Shown: positions 23,264-34,247, counted from the stretch's first letter. The stretch: 64,000 nucleotides of DNA from Isoetes taiwanensis (GCA_021234155.1 JAJEKV010000783.1:27985-91984); one strand, 5' to 3'. Numbers and translations are program-made. The notes: generated by a model not told the origin, from the letters alone.

Positions 23264-23269
23264 TTCCAA

Positions 23270-24790
23270 TTTTAGTATGTTCCCCCTACATTTTCCATGA
23301 TGTCATGAAGATCCCCTTAGGTTCCCTCAAATTCTATGAGGTTCTCGTAGATTCCCTTATATTTTGTGTGTATGAGATTCCCTCAGATTCTATAAAGATT
23401 GCCCTAGATTTGATGAAGATGCCCTCAATCATATTAGTATTCCCCTAGATTCCCATAGATTTTACGAGATTCTATTAGATTTCCTCAGATTTTATGACAT
23501 TCCCTTAAATTCTATGAAGACTCCCTCAGGTTCCCTTAGATTTTATGACATTCTATTAGATTCCTTTAACTTTTATGACATTCCCTCGGACTTTATGAAG
23601 ATTTCCTCCGATTCCTTTAGATTTTGTAAGACTTCCTCGATTCTATAAAGATTCATGAAGATTCCTCTAGATTCCCTCAAATTCCTTTAGATTCTATGAG
23701 AGTCATTTAGATTCCCTCAAATTCTATGAAGATTCCCCTAAGTTCCCTTAGATTCCCTTGGATTCCCTCATATTCTATGAAGATTCCCCTAAGTTCCCTT
23801 AGATTCCCCTTGGATTCCCTCATATTCTATGAAGATTCCTGCAGTTTCCTCATATTCTATAAAGATTCTCTCGGGTTCCCTAGATTCCCTTAGATTCCCC
23901 TAGATTCCCTTAGATTCCCTCGGGTTCCCTCTGGATTCCCTTAGATTCCCCTAGATTCCCTTAGAGATTCCCTTAGATTTTTACGAGATTCCATCGGATT
24001 CTATGAAGATCCCACTAGATTCCCTTAGATTCTATGAGATTCCCTTGGATTCCCTCAAATTCTATAAAGATTCCTCTAGATTCCCTTGGATTCCCCTCAG
24101 GTTCCTCTAGATTCCCTTGGATTCCCTTATATTCTATGAAGATTCCTTCAGATTCCCTCATATTCTATGAAGATTCTCTCAGGTTCCCAGTAGGTTCCCT
24201 CAGATTCCCCTAGATTCCCTCAGATTCCCTTAGATTTTATGAGATTCCATCAGATTCTATGAAGATATCTTTAGATTCCCTTAGATTCTATGAGATTCCC
24301 TTGGATTCCCTCAAATTCTATAAAGATTCCCCTAGATTCCCTTAGATTCCCCTGATTCCCTTAGATTCCCTCGGATACCCTCGATTCCCTTAGATTTTCT
24401 GAGATTCCATCGATTCTATGAAGATTCCTTTAGATTCCTTAGATTCTATGAGATTCCGTTGGGTTCCCTCAAATTCTATAAAGATTCCCCTAAATTCCCA
24501 GATTCCTCTAGATTTTGTGAGATTCTCTTTGATTCCCTATAATTCTATGAAGATTCCCTTAGATTCCCTCAAATTCTATGAACATTCCCTTAGATTCTCT
24601 CGGTTCCTTAGATTTCATGAGATTCCATCGGTTCTCTCGAATTTTATGAGATTCCCTCAGATTCTATGAAGATGCCCTCAATCCTATTAGATTCCCCTAG
24701 ATTCTCAAAATTTCATGAAGATTCCCTTAGATTCTCTTAGGTTTCATGAGATTCTCTTAGTTTTCACGAAGATTCTTATATATTCTATCG
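23270..24790. repeat. GATTC-rich degenerate satellite, left arm
   Basis: About 1.5 kb built from short variable units such as GATTCCCTTAGATTC, GATTCTATGAAGATTCC and AGATTCCCCTAGATTCCC. There is no fixed period by eye; units of roughly 10-25 bp recur. No protein coding is expected. The same words appear in reverse complement at 36290-37310. Confidence 0.9.
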
Positions 24791-24796
24791 GATACT

Positions 24797-24990
24797 CTTA
24801 GATTCTCGAGCCGTGGGATCTCGAACCGGCAAACCGCATTCGATCAACTTTGGGCCCGTAGGATGCGTGTCTATGTGGGTCGTATGTAAACTCCCAAGCC
24901 ACACGGGCGTGGGATACGTCCCAAAGCCCGTGGTAGTCGGAGATCTCGAATCAGCGATCAGTTCAATGGGACAAACATAAGAACATATAT
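24797..24990. repeat. Inverted arm X, left copy
   Basis: Matches the reverse complement of about 35755-35960. Shared segments include GAGCCGTGGGATCT, GTATGTAAACTCCCAAGCCA, GGGCGTGGGATACGTCCCAA, and CAATGGGACAAACATAAGAA running into ATATATATATCAGATATAT. The arms differ by scattered substitutions and indels. With the right arm it encloses the family-3 element. Confidence 0.85.
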
Positions 24991-25027
24991 ATATCAGATA
25001 TATATAAATATAAATATATATATATAT
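24985..25027. repeat. TA-rich junction at the left end of family 3
   Basis: ATATATATCAGATATATATAAATATAAATATATATATATAT-type sequence (TA interrupted by CAG and AAA) between arm X and pLTR 3a. The AAATATAAATATATAT part is also present at 32660-32680, 40885-40900 and 44400-44416. Confidence 0.85.
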
Positions 25028-26147
25028 CCAAACGATTTTTGTCTCGTTACATGTCTTGCAGCACAGGGAAATAGAAATAAATAATTGGCATTAAAGAATG
25101 AAGGCATGGACCAAAGGTTTACGCCAACAAGGAAATGGGAAGAAATAATTGGCACTGGAGGCAGTGGGACTGGATCAAAGTTTGCACTAACTGCAAAGTA
25201 AGAACTAATGGTATTATTAATAAGCCAGGAGTCTATGATGTTTTGGACCATTGGATAACAGAATTCACCAATTTAATGATATAACAGTTGCATAGTATGG
25301 CAACAAGGTAGGAACTAGGGGTAGTGTCAAAAAGTCAATGATTCCAAGTTTATCAGATTATGGAACACATGAGTAGGCCACTTTGGTGAAATATCATGGC
25401 ACAAAGGTAATGGGTATGGGCATATTGACCCAGGGTTTGGAACTTGAAAATTGCAGACCTAATAATTACAATTCATAACTTAGTGGCTGTGCCAAAAAAG
25501 AATATTTAATTGAGAGGAATGCGAATTCAGTTTGGATTGAATTGCTTTTACTAACCCAATCTAGGCTAAAGAGCAAGACCAATGGAAGGACTTGGATCAG
25601 ATAAGCGACAATAAAAGGTAAAGCTGCAATGTGCAACACAAGGTGTTAGGAGCAAAATGCACCAACTAGCGGGGCAGGACCAAGTATTTGCACACATATG
25701 GTAAAGGCAGTATGATGATAACAAAAGGTAAGACACTTAGATCAAGACTAAAACAATGTATGCCCATGGGGCAAAGGTACTAGGCATAACATGAGATCAT
25801 GGGATAACATGGACGAGACCTTAGGAAACCAAACAATAGAATTTTAAAACTAAAAATGAAATATGGGGAAAAAAAAAATTTTTCGTTCACTATCGGTTTA
25901 GGGCTACTTTCTTAACCTAATCGTACTAAAGATCAAGATCGGAGGGGCTCCGTCGGACCCAATAACGCAATGAAAAGAATTTGAAGGGGGCGGATCTTGC
26001 CGTAGCCATGCAAAAAGGTAAGGATCTTTTTGGTAGCGGTTCCGAAATTTCCGGAAAAACCAGGACACGGTCGGAGTATTTTAGGCGATGAAGACACTCG
26101 GTTGCCTTTGTTTCTTCATATGTTCTTGCTTGGCTACCCTACAAGCC

Positions 26148-26548
26148 ATGCACCAAAGGCAGGGAGGGCACATGAGAATCGTATTTCACAAGGGCCAAGT
26201 CTTTGGATCTAATTGAAAAAGCAGGCTGAATCTTAAAGTGTTATGTAAGATGGAAAATGAAAATATAGCACAACCAAGCAAGATATTTCTAGAAAGGGTT
26301 GTGGAGAAGTATAATCTTTGGGAGTACTTGCCTCAAACAGTGAACGATCAATTTCTTTAAGGGAAAAGATGTGGCGGGACACACCAATGTGGAGAAACGA
26401 CACGGAAATCACAAGTATACCGGGATGACTTTGAAGTCGGCATGTGGAGATGAATCAAATCGAGGAGCGGGACTTGGATGAAAATGATCCAATCCCATTA
26501 AATCCGGGGTTAAATGATTTTTCTGGCTGCTCTAAACTCTTTATTTAA
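26148..26548 (+). pseudogene. ORF1 copy 3a: frame-broken SAP-like protein
   Basis: Aligns along its length with the intact copy at 33805-34206: FTRAKLLDLIEKAG is matched by TTTCACAAGGGCCAAG onward, then CKMENENIAQPSKIF and the acidic tail. Breaks fall where copy 3b has CTG or CAG (for example AACCTGACCTGGAAA in 3b reads AACGACACGGAAA here). Confidence 0.75.
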
Positions 26549-26589
26549 GCTGGAAGCATTTGACAAATCTTATTGTATTTGGATGTTAA

Positions 26590-26705
26590 TTTGGTGAAGG
26601 GCGAAGAGCCGAGATTAGACGATAGCTTACCTGCTAGTGGCTTAGTAATTTACCCTGGTTAAGGCTAATTTGCTTTGGTTTCACTGCAGGTAACCCGTCT
26701 AACTC
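26590..26705 (+). ncRNA. Folded intron element, copy 3a
   Basis: The outer stem TTAGACG (26615-26621) pairs with CGTCTAA (26696-26702). The inner stem TTACCTGC (26627-26634) pairs with GCAGGTAA (26686-26693). Confidence 0.7.
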
Positions 26706-27968
26706 CTCAAATTCGTTTTGCATGAGGAATCGGATGCTTGCAGGGACATTGCAACCGTGACAAACGGGTGATGAACTATTTGTGTTTTTTGTTGCAAAAG
26801 TAATCGAATTGATGTCTACTTTGATGGGTAAGCCTTTTTTTCAAAGCCCGATGGGCGGTAATGTATTGGATCCGGATAGATACGGTTTGAAATAAGAACA
26901 CAATCTTGAGGGATGAATACATGCATTAATTTTTGGATGCAAGACTTCTTGTTAGTTGGTATGAAAGTATCTGGTTTAAAGGAGTTTAAGTATATAAGTG
27001 AAGTCCAAAAATTTGGCTCTGATTGTCAATTTAAAATGTCTTCTGGGTATGATCATTTACATCCTTTTCTGAAATTACACTTTATATGACATAAGGGGTA
27101 TGATGTTGAGTAAATCTTTAAAAGCATAGATCATTACATGCATTAGATCTTTGTCCAACTAAAGAGCTTAAAATTTCGACAGGATATGTTGCATTCGGTC
27201 AATGCATGAAAATAGACAAGATATCTCTTTGAACTAGAATAAACATATCTTCTAAGCTAGATGGCATATCTTACATACTAGATGCATATATTTAAAGGCC
27301 TAGGATTTTAATTCTAACTAGAATAATATTATGGCTCCGTGAATGTCCGGCATATGGTAAGAAGTTACGTCTTCTAAATATGATGTAAAGGATACAAGAA
27401 AAATAAAAAAAGGAAGATAAGCATGCTCATGATAATGGCGAAAAAAATGGAATGGATGAAAGATTTATAAGGGAGATATCTCTAAAGGCGCTGTGGTCTT
27501 AATTTGGATAAACTTTGCCGGCCTTTCTCTTAAATATGTATGGTTGATTTATCCGGAAAGGACTTTAAAAATTAAAATCCTTTGAAAGATAAAGTTACAG
27601 ATAAAAATGGAAGTTTGGCTGGTTATAAATGCATTGCATATGGGGTAATGGTCCTTTTTTCACCTTTATATTGAATATATGGAGCATTTGTTTTAGCATC
27701 AGTTAAAGTACCTAGTATCTTCTAGGTCCTGCTAGCATATATTAATGCACAAATGGTCATGATAGGACCTATAAGGTATAAATAATGCAAGGAAATTGGT
27801 CAAACAGAATTAATATGCATATTTTAGCTTTTTGGAAATGTGGTTATCTTATACTCATGCTTATGGCAGAAACAGAAGTATAAAGGTAGGCTGGGTAAGA
27901 CCTATGAACCCGAACATTTCATTGATGTGGTAGTATAAAAACTAATCTGGCTGGGCAGGCCCTTAAGG

Positions 27969-28080
27969 TTCCCCTTGCTTTGGCGGGGGACTGATAAATC
28001 CTGATAGGCCAGGACCTTTATGGAAATGGCAAGGATGGATATCTCCTTAGATTCTGGGAATCGAAAGGGGAAAAGGATAT
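27969..28080 (+). ncRNA. Twin-hairpin motif with CTGATAA, copy 3a
   Basis: TCCCC (27970-27974) pairs with GGGGA within 27985-27990. CTGATAA (27991-27997) follows. The second hairpin is ATAAA-CCTG (27994-28003) with CAGG-TTTAT (28010-28021). GGATATATTT follows at about 28075. The order is the same as in families 1 and 2. Confidence 0.6.
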
Positions 28081-28316
28081 ATTTACTAACTTCAGGGCAA
28101 TGGTAGAACCATTGTGGATCTTAAGGCGCTTGCCCGGTTCATTCATTTACTAAAATATATAAAAGGTTGAACTGTCTGGTCAGGTCTTTTGTCTTTTCTC
28201 TATTTAGAATCATAAATTCTGATGGGCACAGATCTAAGGCAAAAGTATTATGAAATATTGTCAGGCCATATTTTTCTTACTGATTCTGGAACTTACAATT
28301 TGATATTGAAATGTAG

Positions 28317-29954
28317 GAGGCAGCACGGACTGCCAGAGAGTATGAGGCTCAAGACTCAGAAGTGGAAATTATACAGCAGCCTCTGGAAGGTGCTCCTGAC
28401 TGGTATCCGGATATTGCAAGTCTAGGGTATGGCAATACACGAATATGGCCCCCTAACAAGGCAGTGCAACTAATGATGGGTTGTATCATAAAACCTGAAA
28501 TGCACAAATATCTTATCAAAAAGGAAGCTGGTCTGGAGGATGGTGATGTATCATTGGTTACCTTTTTGGGAATGAACAATATGTTCGAATTGGTGTCTAA
28601 AATTAACAAAACAGAAAATGATGTGCCTACTTGCATGAAGATGGTGGACGAGGTGTATGAAATGCTACCCATGGCACATTATGAGGCAGAGATTAATGAA
28701 ACCAAGGATGTCCTCAAGTTTATAAAGGGGGCTACCGCCATACAAATGGCTAATGGAATCAATATCACGTATCCACCCATCAACAAGCCCAAAAAGGTCA
28801 AACGACCTAAAAAGAAGGAAGAGAAGCCTGTGATGATGACAAACTGTTTATTCAGCATCAATATGCTGTCAGAAGAGGAACAGAATGAAGTTTTGGAACT
28901 GGAACCAGCACAGGAAGTGGAACCGGAAATACAAGAAGTGCATGATGACCTGGACAATTATGAACTCAAAAGGCTCACTCTTTACAATTGCTATCACTTT
29001 CCTATACTGTCCACTAGGTTGGCAGAACTGCAAGGGGTCAAATGTGATCAAGGATTTTGGAACGCACACAATTTAGGGGTCTTGGCCCCTGTCAGTACCA
29101 GTGTACTTATCAGCATATGTAGCATAACAGAGGAGGAAATAAAACAGTCTCTAAAGGATGCTGACACCTTTACTAAAAGGATTGATAGAATTATACTTGA
29201 CATGCCTTTCACCACCCAATTTTTTGGAAAAAAGTGTAACAGAAATAACGGCATGTACATTGGGCAGAAAGGCCATATAGCTAAGACTGATGAGAGAAGG
29301 AATGATTTGTATGCAAGAAAGATATGGCGTACGTTCTGCCCATTCATTAAATGCTGCTGTGACAAATATGGCAGGAACGGAGTTACTAATTGTAATGACC
29401 ACATTACCTGGTTTGACCAGGCAGTCTGGTTCATTATGAACAGCACTGAAAGGATATGGCCCAACAAATCTTCAAGATATCGGTTCTACCAGTTTCACAA
29501 AATGATGAATTCAGAAGGCATGCGAGCTGGAGCAGTGGCATTCATTGGATACCTGAAGGTTCGGGATACAATGATCAAAATGACTAGTAAATATGCTGAA
29601 GACAATACTCTTTGTCTAAAACAGGAATTTGGTAACACAAAAACAGCTGACATCTTGGAGAAAACAATACGACCTAGAAAGTTTCTCAATGATTCATTGG
29701 ACCTGGAGGAAAGGGATACGAAACAAAGGTATCCAGCACAGAAAAGAAAGCAGAAATTCGATGAGGATTTTGAGGTGATCATGCCTCCCAAGTTCCGGAG
29801 AAAACCACAGACAGCTTCCAGTTCTGGAGCAGGCATTTCTGATGTAACTTCAAACCAAACTATTGGCAACAATATGGAGAATTCTGTCAACAAGCCTGCA
29901 GGGGACGTCTGTGCAAGAGCTGCAACTATAAAACCCACTACTCTCAAGTTCTGA
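28317..29954 (+). CDS. ORF2 family 3: unrecognised element protein with Cys/His cluster
   Basis: 545 codons if read from 28317, directly after ATGTAG, as EAARTAREYEAQDSEVEII. No ATG occurs until the MMGCI block about 50 codons in, yet the earlier residues (IWPPNKAVQL) are conserved with family 1. The protein therefore either starts at a non-ATG codon or is a spliced exon. Conserved features: LIKKEAGLEDGDVSLVTFLG, FELVSKIN, LTNCLF-like MTNCLFSINML, QFFGKKCN, GQKGHIAK, KIWRTFCPFIKCCCDK with C-x4-C-x-C-x10-C-x2-H, ITWFDQAVWFIMN, a basic patch RPKKKE in the linker, and the C-terminus VIMPPKFRRK ending TTLKF. Function unknown; it sits upstream of the RT in all families. Confidence 0.7.
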   Translation, partial: EAARTAREYEAQDSEVEIIQQPLEGAPDWYPDIASLGYGNTRIWPPNKAVQLMMGCIIKPEMHKYLIKKEAGLEDGDVSLVTFLGMNNMFELVSKINKTENDVPTCMKMVDEVYEMLPMAHYEAEINETKDVLKFIKGATAIQMANGINITYPPINKPKKVKRPKKKEEKPVMMTNCLFSINMLSEEEQNEVLELEPAQEVEPEIQEVHDDLDNYELKRLTLYNCYHFPILSTRLAELQGVKCDQGFWNAHNLGVLAPVSTSVLISICSITEEEIKQSLKDADTFTKRIDRIILDMPFTTQFFGKKCNRNNGMYIGQKGHIAKTDERRNDLYARKIWRTFCPFIKCCCDKYGRNGVTNCNDHITWFDQAVWFIMNSTERIWPNKSSRYRFYQFHKMMNSEGMRAGAVAFIGYLKVRDTMIKMTSKYAEDNTLCLKQEFGNTKTADILEKTIRPRKFLNDSLDLEERDTKQRYPAQKRKQKFDEDFEVIMPPKFRRKPQTASSSGAGISDVTSNQTIGNNMENSVNKPAGDVCARAATIKPTTLKF

Positions 29955-30428
29955 TAATACCAAAGGTACTCCTTCACCTTCTGAAAGAATAATTTCTTTT
30001 CAAAATAGATATTAGTATGTACCCTCCTAATGGGGGTTTGGTCTGAATATATCTTTTTACAGTTACAAAGTAGAACTAACTATTATACGTACTCAGAAGT
30101 TCCTGCAAAAAAACATGCTTTGCATGAGAATTTGAAACCTCTAGGGTTGTTAAACCTGTATGGGGATGGCTATTATGCCAACAAAAAGTATGGCTATTAT
30201 GCCATTACAAGAATTATATTACCAAAGGGTTAAAAACCCTTTGAAAATCCCCATGGTCATTGAGCCATGATGGGAGTGGCTGCTATGCCAAGAAGGGAAA
30301 GATCAGAAGGGCAAGAATAGAACACAGAGGCCATGCCCCTAAATCTGTAGTACAAAAACATGAAGTTGGTAAGATTGTTTCAAGTTTATCTTTAAGGTAC
30401 AGAACCCAGCTTGACTTTGAGCTTGGAA

Positions 30429-32526
30429 ATGTCAAATTTACAGAATATTAAACGGATCTTACTCAAGGATGCAGAAAACAAATGGAGGCTAAAAACAATA
30501 AAAGAGAAATCTAGTAGTAAATACGTACACTTCAAGTTCTTCTCCAAATTTGTAGAGAGGGTCAAGTTCACAAACGCCTTTAAAGAGGTGCTTATAAAAC
30601 ATTTGGGAGTTGAAGGAGAGAAAATGTATACTGATACCATCTTTGGATGGAAATTCAGTGGTAATCTCAAAAGTATGCTATATAAACCAAAAATGGTTTT
30701 TGCCCAGGACAATGAAGTCCCGTGCCCATGTGAGAAGAACCCCCTTAAGAAATATGTTTGCACGCACATAGGCCACATTAGGACCACGATTTGAATCTGA
30801 TCCATAGTAAGGCTCTTAAAAGATGGGTCGAGCATAGGTCTTAACCACATACCAGGATAGACCTTTTTACTACCATCTGATTTGAAATGAGATGGTTAAC
30901 TCTATAGAACAATTTTTTGCAGTGCATAGATACAGCGCAATGGATATAGAAAAGAATATTCTTGCTGAGTGCAAAAAGGACATATTAAGAAAAGCATGTG
31001 CTGCAGCGCAAAAGCTTCTTAAGGGAAAAAGGGATCAGAAGAAATTCCCAATCAATGATATAACTGTTACAAGCAACATAAATTGGCTTGTAACCAACTT
31101 TTATATCTCTGGAATTGATAAAGCGGCAAATAATCCTTCGTTTATCTGCCCAAGGCATATCAGGGAAGAAGCTTTACACAGGTTAAACAGTCAAGACTTC
31201 CACTTGGTACAGATCAGTCCACATGAGGTGGCAGAAAAGATCAGTCTGGAAATCCAATGGTTTTTACAAGATTGGGCTTTGGAAACAAAAGAGCTACCTT
31301 ATATGTTAGGTATCTTCAAGGCACACAAAAACAGCTATAGGTGGATTACAAGCGCGCATGATTCTATTTTCTCGCAATTAGCATCTCTGGTAGCAGCATG
31401 CTTAACCAATTTTTGTGACCTTTGGCCAAGTATATGTGAGGACAAACTGGCCAAGGCTAACCTTTTTCAAAAAAATAAGATCAGGGCATCATGGATAATT
31501 AATTCCATATATGATGTGACTTGCAATTTGCCTTCCAAGGTTACTGATGTATTTGTTGCAGATGTGACCAAATGTTACGAGAATATCCCTCTTGAGGGAG
31601 ATGACGGCATTTGTAAGGTCATGGAAAAAGTGATATCTGCTATATGGAAATATCAAAATATGAAACACCACAATAACAACCTCTGGTACAAGGTTGGAAA
31701 TAATGGTCAAATTAAGGTCATGTGGAGACATGCAAGACCTGAAAGCAGCAATTGGATCTGCATCAGTGAAAAAACCTTTTTTAGTATGAATTCATGGCTA
31801 CTACAAAACTGCTTCCTACAGATGGGTAGCAAGATTTGGAAACAAGTAAAGGGAATCCCCATGGGGTTCTCAAGTAGCCCCGCATGGTGCAATTTGTATC
31901 TGGCATGGTATGAACTGCAGTTCATTCTAAGACTTGTAAGAGCAGGGAAGTGCAAGGAAGCTGCTACTTTTGCACATACCAGCAGGTACATGGACGATCT
32001 GCTAAGCCTCAATAATTGCTACATCAGAAAAGCTCTTGGACTCCAAGCCAAGGACAACGTATTGGATACAATATATAATCTAAATTACCTAACAATAGAG
32101 GATGAAACAGAATATTGGGGAGATCGCTTTGGCCCTGTGAACAGCGGAAGGAAGGTAAACTTCCTTAATATGACCATTTGCATCCTTGATCCATATCATG
32201 GGATTTTCCAAACTTGGCATTACGACAAAAGAAACAAATTGTCGTTCCCAATATCCAAATTTGTGCATGCAGAAGGATGTAGGCCGTATCATTGGGCCAG
32301 AAATATCATAATTTCACAGGTTATGCCACACCTTTATGTGCACACTGACCCGGTATCTGCAGCAGAGGACTTGCATAAACTTATGCAAGCATTCATAAAA
32401 AATGGCTTTAAAGAAAAAGACATAAAAGCCACACTTTACAGAACCCTTGAAAAAGGTGGATACCCGGGGCTCAAATTTGATGTTTCTGCTGTCATTAGGA
32501 TACTCAAGACTCAAAGGCATTTATAA
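30429..32526 (+). CDS. ORF3 family 3: Penelope-like reverse transcriptase
   Basis: The clearest RT copy, about 700 residues. N-terminal domain: MSNLQNIKRILLKDAENKWR, FHFKFFSKF-like HFKFFSKFVE, CPCEKNPLKKYVC and GHIRTT. A short damaged stretch (30787-30890, covering the DLxLIHSKALKRW and GLNHIP parts) breaks the frame. 30892-32526 is open for 544 residues: EQFF (the T run here is T6, in frame), ISGIDKAANNPSFICPRHI, FKAHKNSYRWITSAHDSIFS, FVADVTKCYENIP (motif A), KGIPMGFSSSPAW (motif B), SRYMDDL (motif C), VNFLNMTICIL, and the thumb HAEGCRPYHWARN. It ends LKTQRHL, with no GIY-YIG domain. Start chosen at the first ATG in the conserved frame. Confidence 0.8.
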
Positions 32527-32563
32527 ACTTCTGTAGATCAGCTGATACAATATTAGTGGGCAG

Positions 32564-32594
32564 GGAGGGTCTCTATGTAGTATAGGGACCCTCC
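32564..32594 (+). other. 3'-end hairpin of family 3
   Basis: GGAGGGTCTCTAT (32564-32576) pairs with ATAGGGACCCTCC (32582-32594) with one G-T wobble. CCTTCCGGCAGGAGGTAGGG follows at 32627-32646, then TA-rich sequence. Confidence 0.8.
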
Positions 32595-32653
32595 TACCCC
32601 TTTACTACATTTTGACCAGCTCATGCCTTCCGGCAGGAGGTAGGGCTTATTTG

Positions 32654-32680
32654 TATATATAAATATAAATATATATATAT
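32654..32680. repeat. TA-rich junction between copies 3a and 3b
   Basis: TATATATAAATATAAATATATATATAT-type sequence between the family-3 3' end and pLTR 3b. Confidence 0.9.
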
Positions 32681-33804
32681 CCAAACGATTTTTGTCTCGT
32701 TACATGTCTTGCAGCACAGGGAAATAGAAATAAATAATTGGCATTAAAGAATGAAGGCATGGACCAAAGGTTTACGCCAACAAGGAAATGGGAAGAAATA
32801 ATTGGCACTGGAGGCAGTGGGACTGGATCAAAGTTTGCACTAACTGCAAAGTAAGAACTAATGGTATTATTAATAAGCCAGGAGTCTATGATGTTTTGGA
32901 CCATTGGATAACAGAATTCACCAATTTAATGATATAACAGTTGCATAGTATGGCAACAAGGTAGGAACTAGGGGTAGTGTCAAAAAGTCAATGATTCCAA
33001 GTTTATCAGATTATGGAACACATGAGTAGGCCACTTTGGTGAAATATCATGGCACAAAGGTAATGGGTATGGGCATATTGACCCAGGGTTTGGAACTTGA
33101 AAATTGCAGACCTAATAATTACAATTCATAACTTAGTGGCTGTGCCAAAAAAGAATATTTAATTGACAGGAATGCGAATTCCGTTTGGATTGAATTGCTT
33201 TTACTAACCCAATCTAGGCTAAAGAGCAAGACCAATGGAAGGACTTGGATCAGATAAGCAGCAATAAAGGTAAAGCTGCAATGTGCAACACAAGGTGTTA
33301 GGAGCAAAATGCACCAACTAGCGGGAGCCCGGACCAAGTATTTGCACACATATGGTAAAGGCAGTATGATGATAACAAAAGGTAAGACACTTAGATCAAG
33401 ACTAAAACAATGTATGCCCATGGGGCAAAGGTACTAGGCATAACATGAGATCATGGGATAACATGGACGAGACCTTAGGAAACCAGCAATAGAATTTTAA
33501 AACTAAAAATGAAATATGGGGAAAAAAAATTTTTCGTTCACTATCAGTTTAGGGCTACTTTCTTAACCTAATCTGTACTAAAGATCAAGATCCAGGAGGG
33601 CGCTCCGATCGGGCCAATAGCTGCAATGAAAGAATTTGAAGGGGCCGGATGCTGCCGTAGCCATGCAAAAAAGGTAAGGATCTTTTTTGGTAGCCGGTTC
33701 TGGAAATTTCCAGAAAACCAGACCTGGTCGGAGTATTTTAGGCAGTAAGACACTCAGTTGCCTTTGTTTCTTCGTATGTTCTTGCTTGGCTACTCCTGCC
33801 GGCC

Positions 33805-34206
33805 ATGCCAAGACAGGAGGGCACACAGAATCGTGGCTTCACAAGGGCCAAGTTGCTGGATCTAATTGAAAAAGCCGGGCTGAATCTTAAAGTGTTATGT
33901 AAGATGGAAAATGAAAATATAGCACAACCAAGCAAGATATTTCTAGAAAGGGTTGTGGAGAAGTATAATCTTGCAGGCACTGCCTCAAGCAAAGCAGGCA
34001 CGATCAATTTCTTTAAGGGAAAAGATGTGGCAGGACACACCAATGTGGAGAAACCTGACCTGGAAATCACAAGTATAGCTGACAGCCTTGAAGCTGAGCA
34101 TGTGGAGATGAATCAAATCGAGGAGCAGGACTTGGATGAAAATGATCCAATCCCATTAAATCAGGTTCAGCAGATTTTTTCTGCTGCTCTAAACTCTTTT
34201 ATTTAA
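33805..34206 (+). CDS. ORF1 family 3: small SAP-like protein
   Basis: 133 residues, intact. It starts MPRQEGTQNRGFTRAKLLDL, then IEKAGLNLKVLCK, comparable with the TRAEMLNLIKEAG start of family 1. PSKIFLERVVEKYNL is shared with family 1 (PSKGFLMSIVEKYGL). The acidic C-terminal part (EEQDLDENDPIPLNQ) ends at the conserved LNQ. CAG|GTT at 34162-34167 may be a splice donor; the matching acceptor at 34342-34345 would give a 181-nt intron and a short tail VTRLTPPNSFA. Without splicing the protein ends VQQIFSAALNSFI. A role in binding nucleic acid is inferred only from the SAP-like start. Confidence 0.65.
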   Translation: MPRQEGTQNRGFTRAKLLDLIEKAGLNLKVLCKMENENIAQPSKIFLERVVEKYNLAGTASSKAGTINFFKGKDVAGHTNVEKPDLEITSIADSLEAEHVEMNQIEEQDLDENDPIPLNQVQQIFSAALNSFI

Positions 34207-34247
34207 CTGAAGCATTTGACAAATCTTATTGTATTTGGATGTTAATT

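Larger units (their letters stand above)
25028..28077 (+). repeat. Family-3 pLTR, copy 3a
   Basis: Repeated at 32681-35731, offset 7,653 at the start. It begins TATATATCCAAACG and ends at AAAAGGATATAT. The two copies are almost identical apart from CAG/CTG-site changes, suggesting a recent insertion. It holds a frame-broken ORF1, the folded element and the twin hairpin. 25028-26140 and 26710-27960 carry no further gene. Confidence 0.9.

Noticed and set aside
23270-24790. CRISPR array or tandem gene cluster
   Set aside because: Repeats are short, variable and without regular spacers, in a plant nuclear context.
30429-32526. GIY-YIG endonuclease at the RT C-terminus
   Set aside because: All copies end within about 100 residues of the thumb block without GIY or YIG motifs. 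ORF1 and ORF2 lack them as well.
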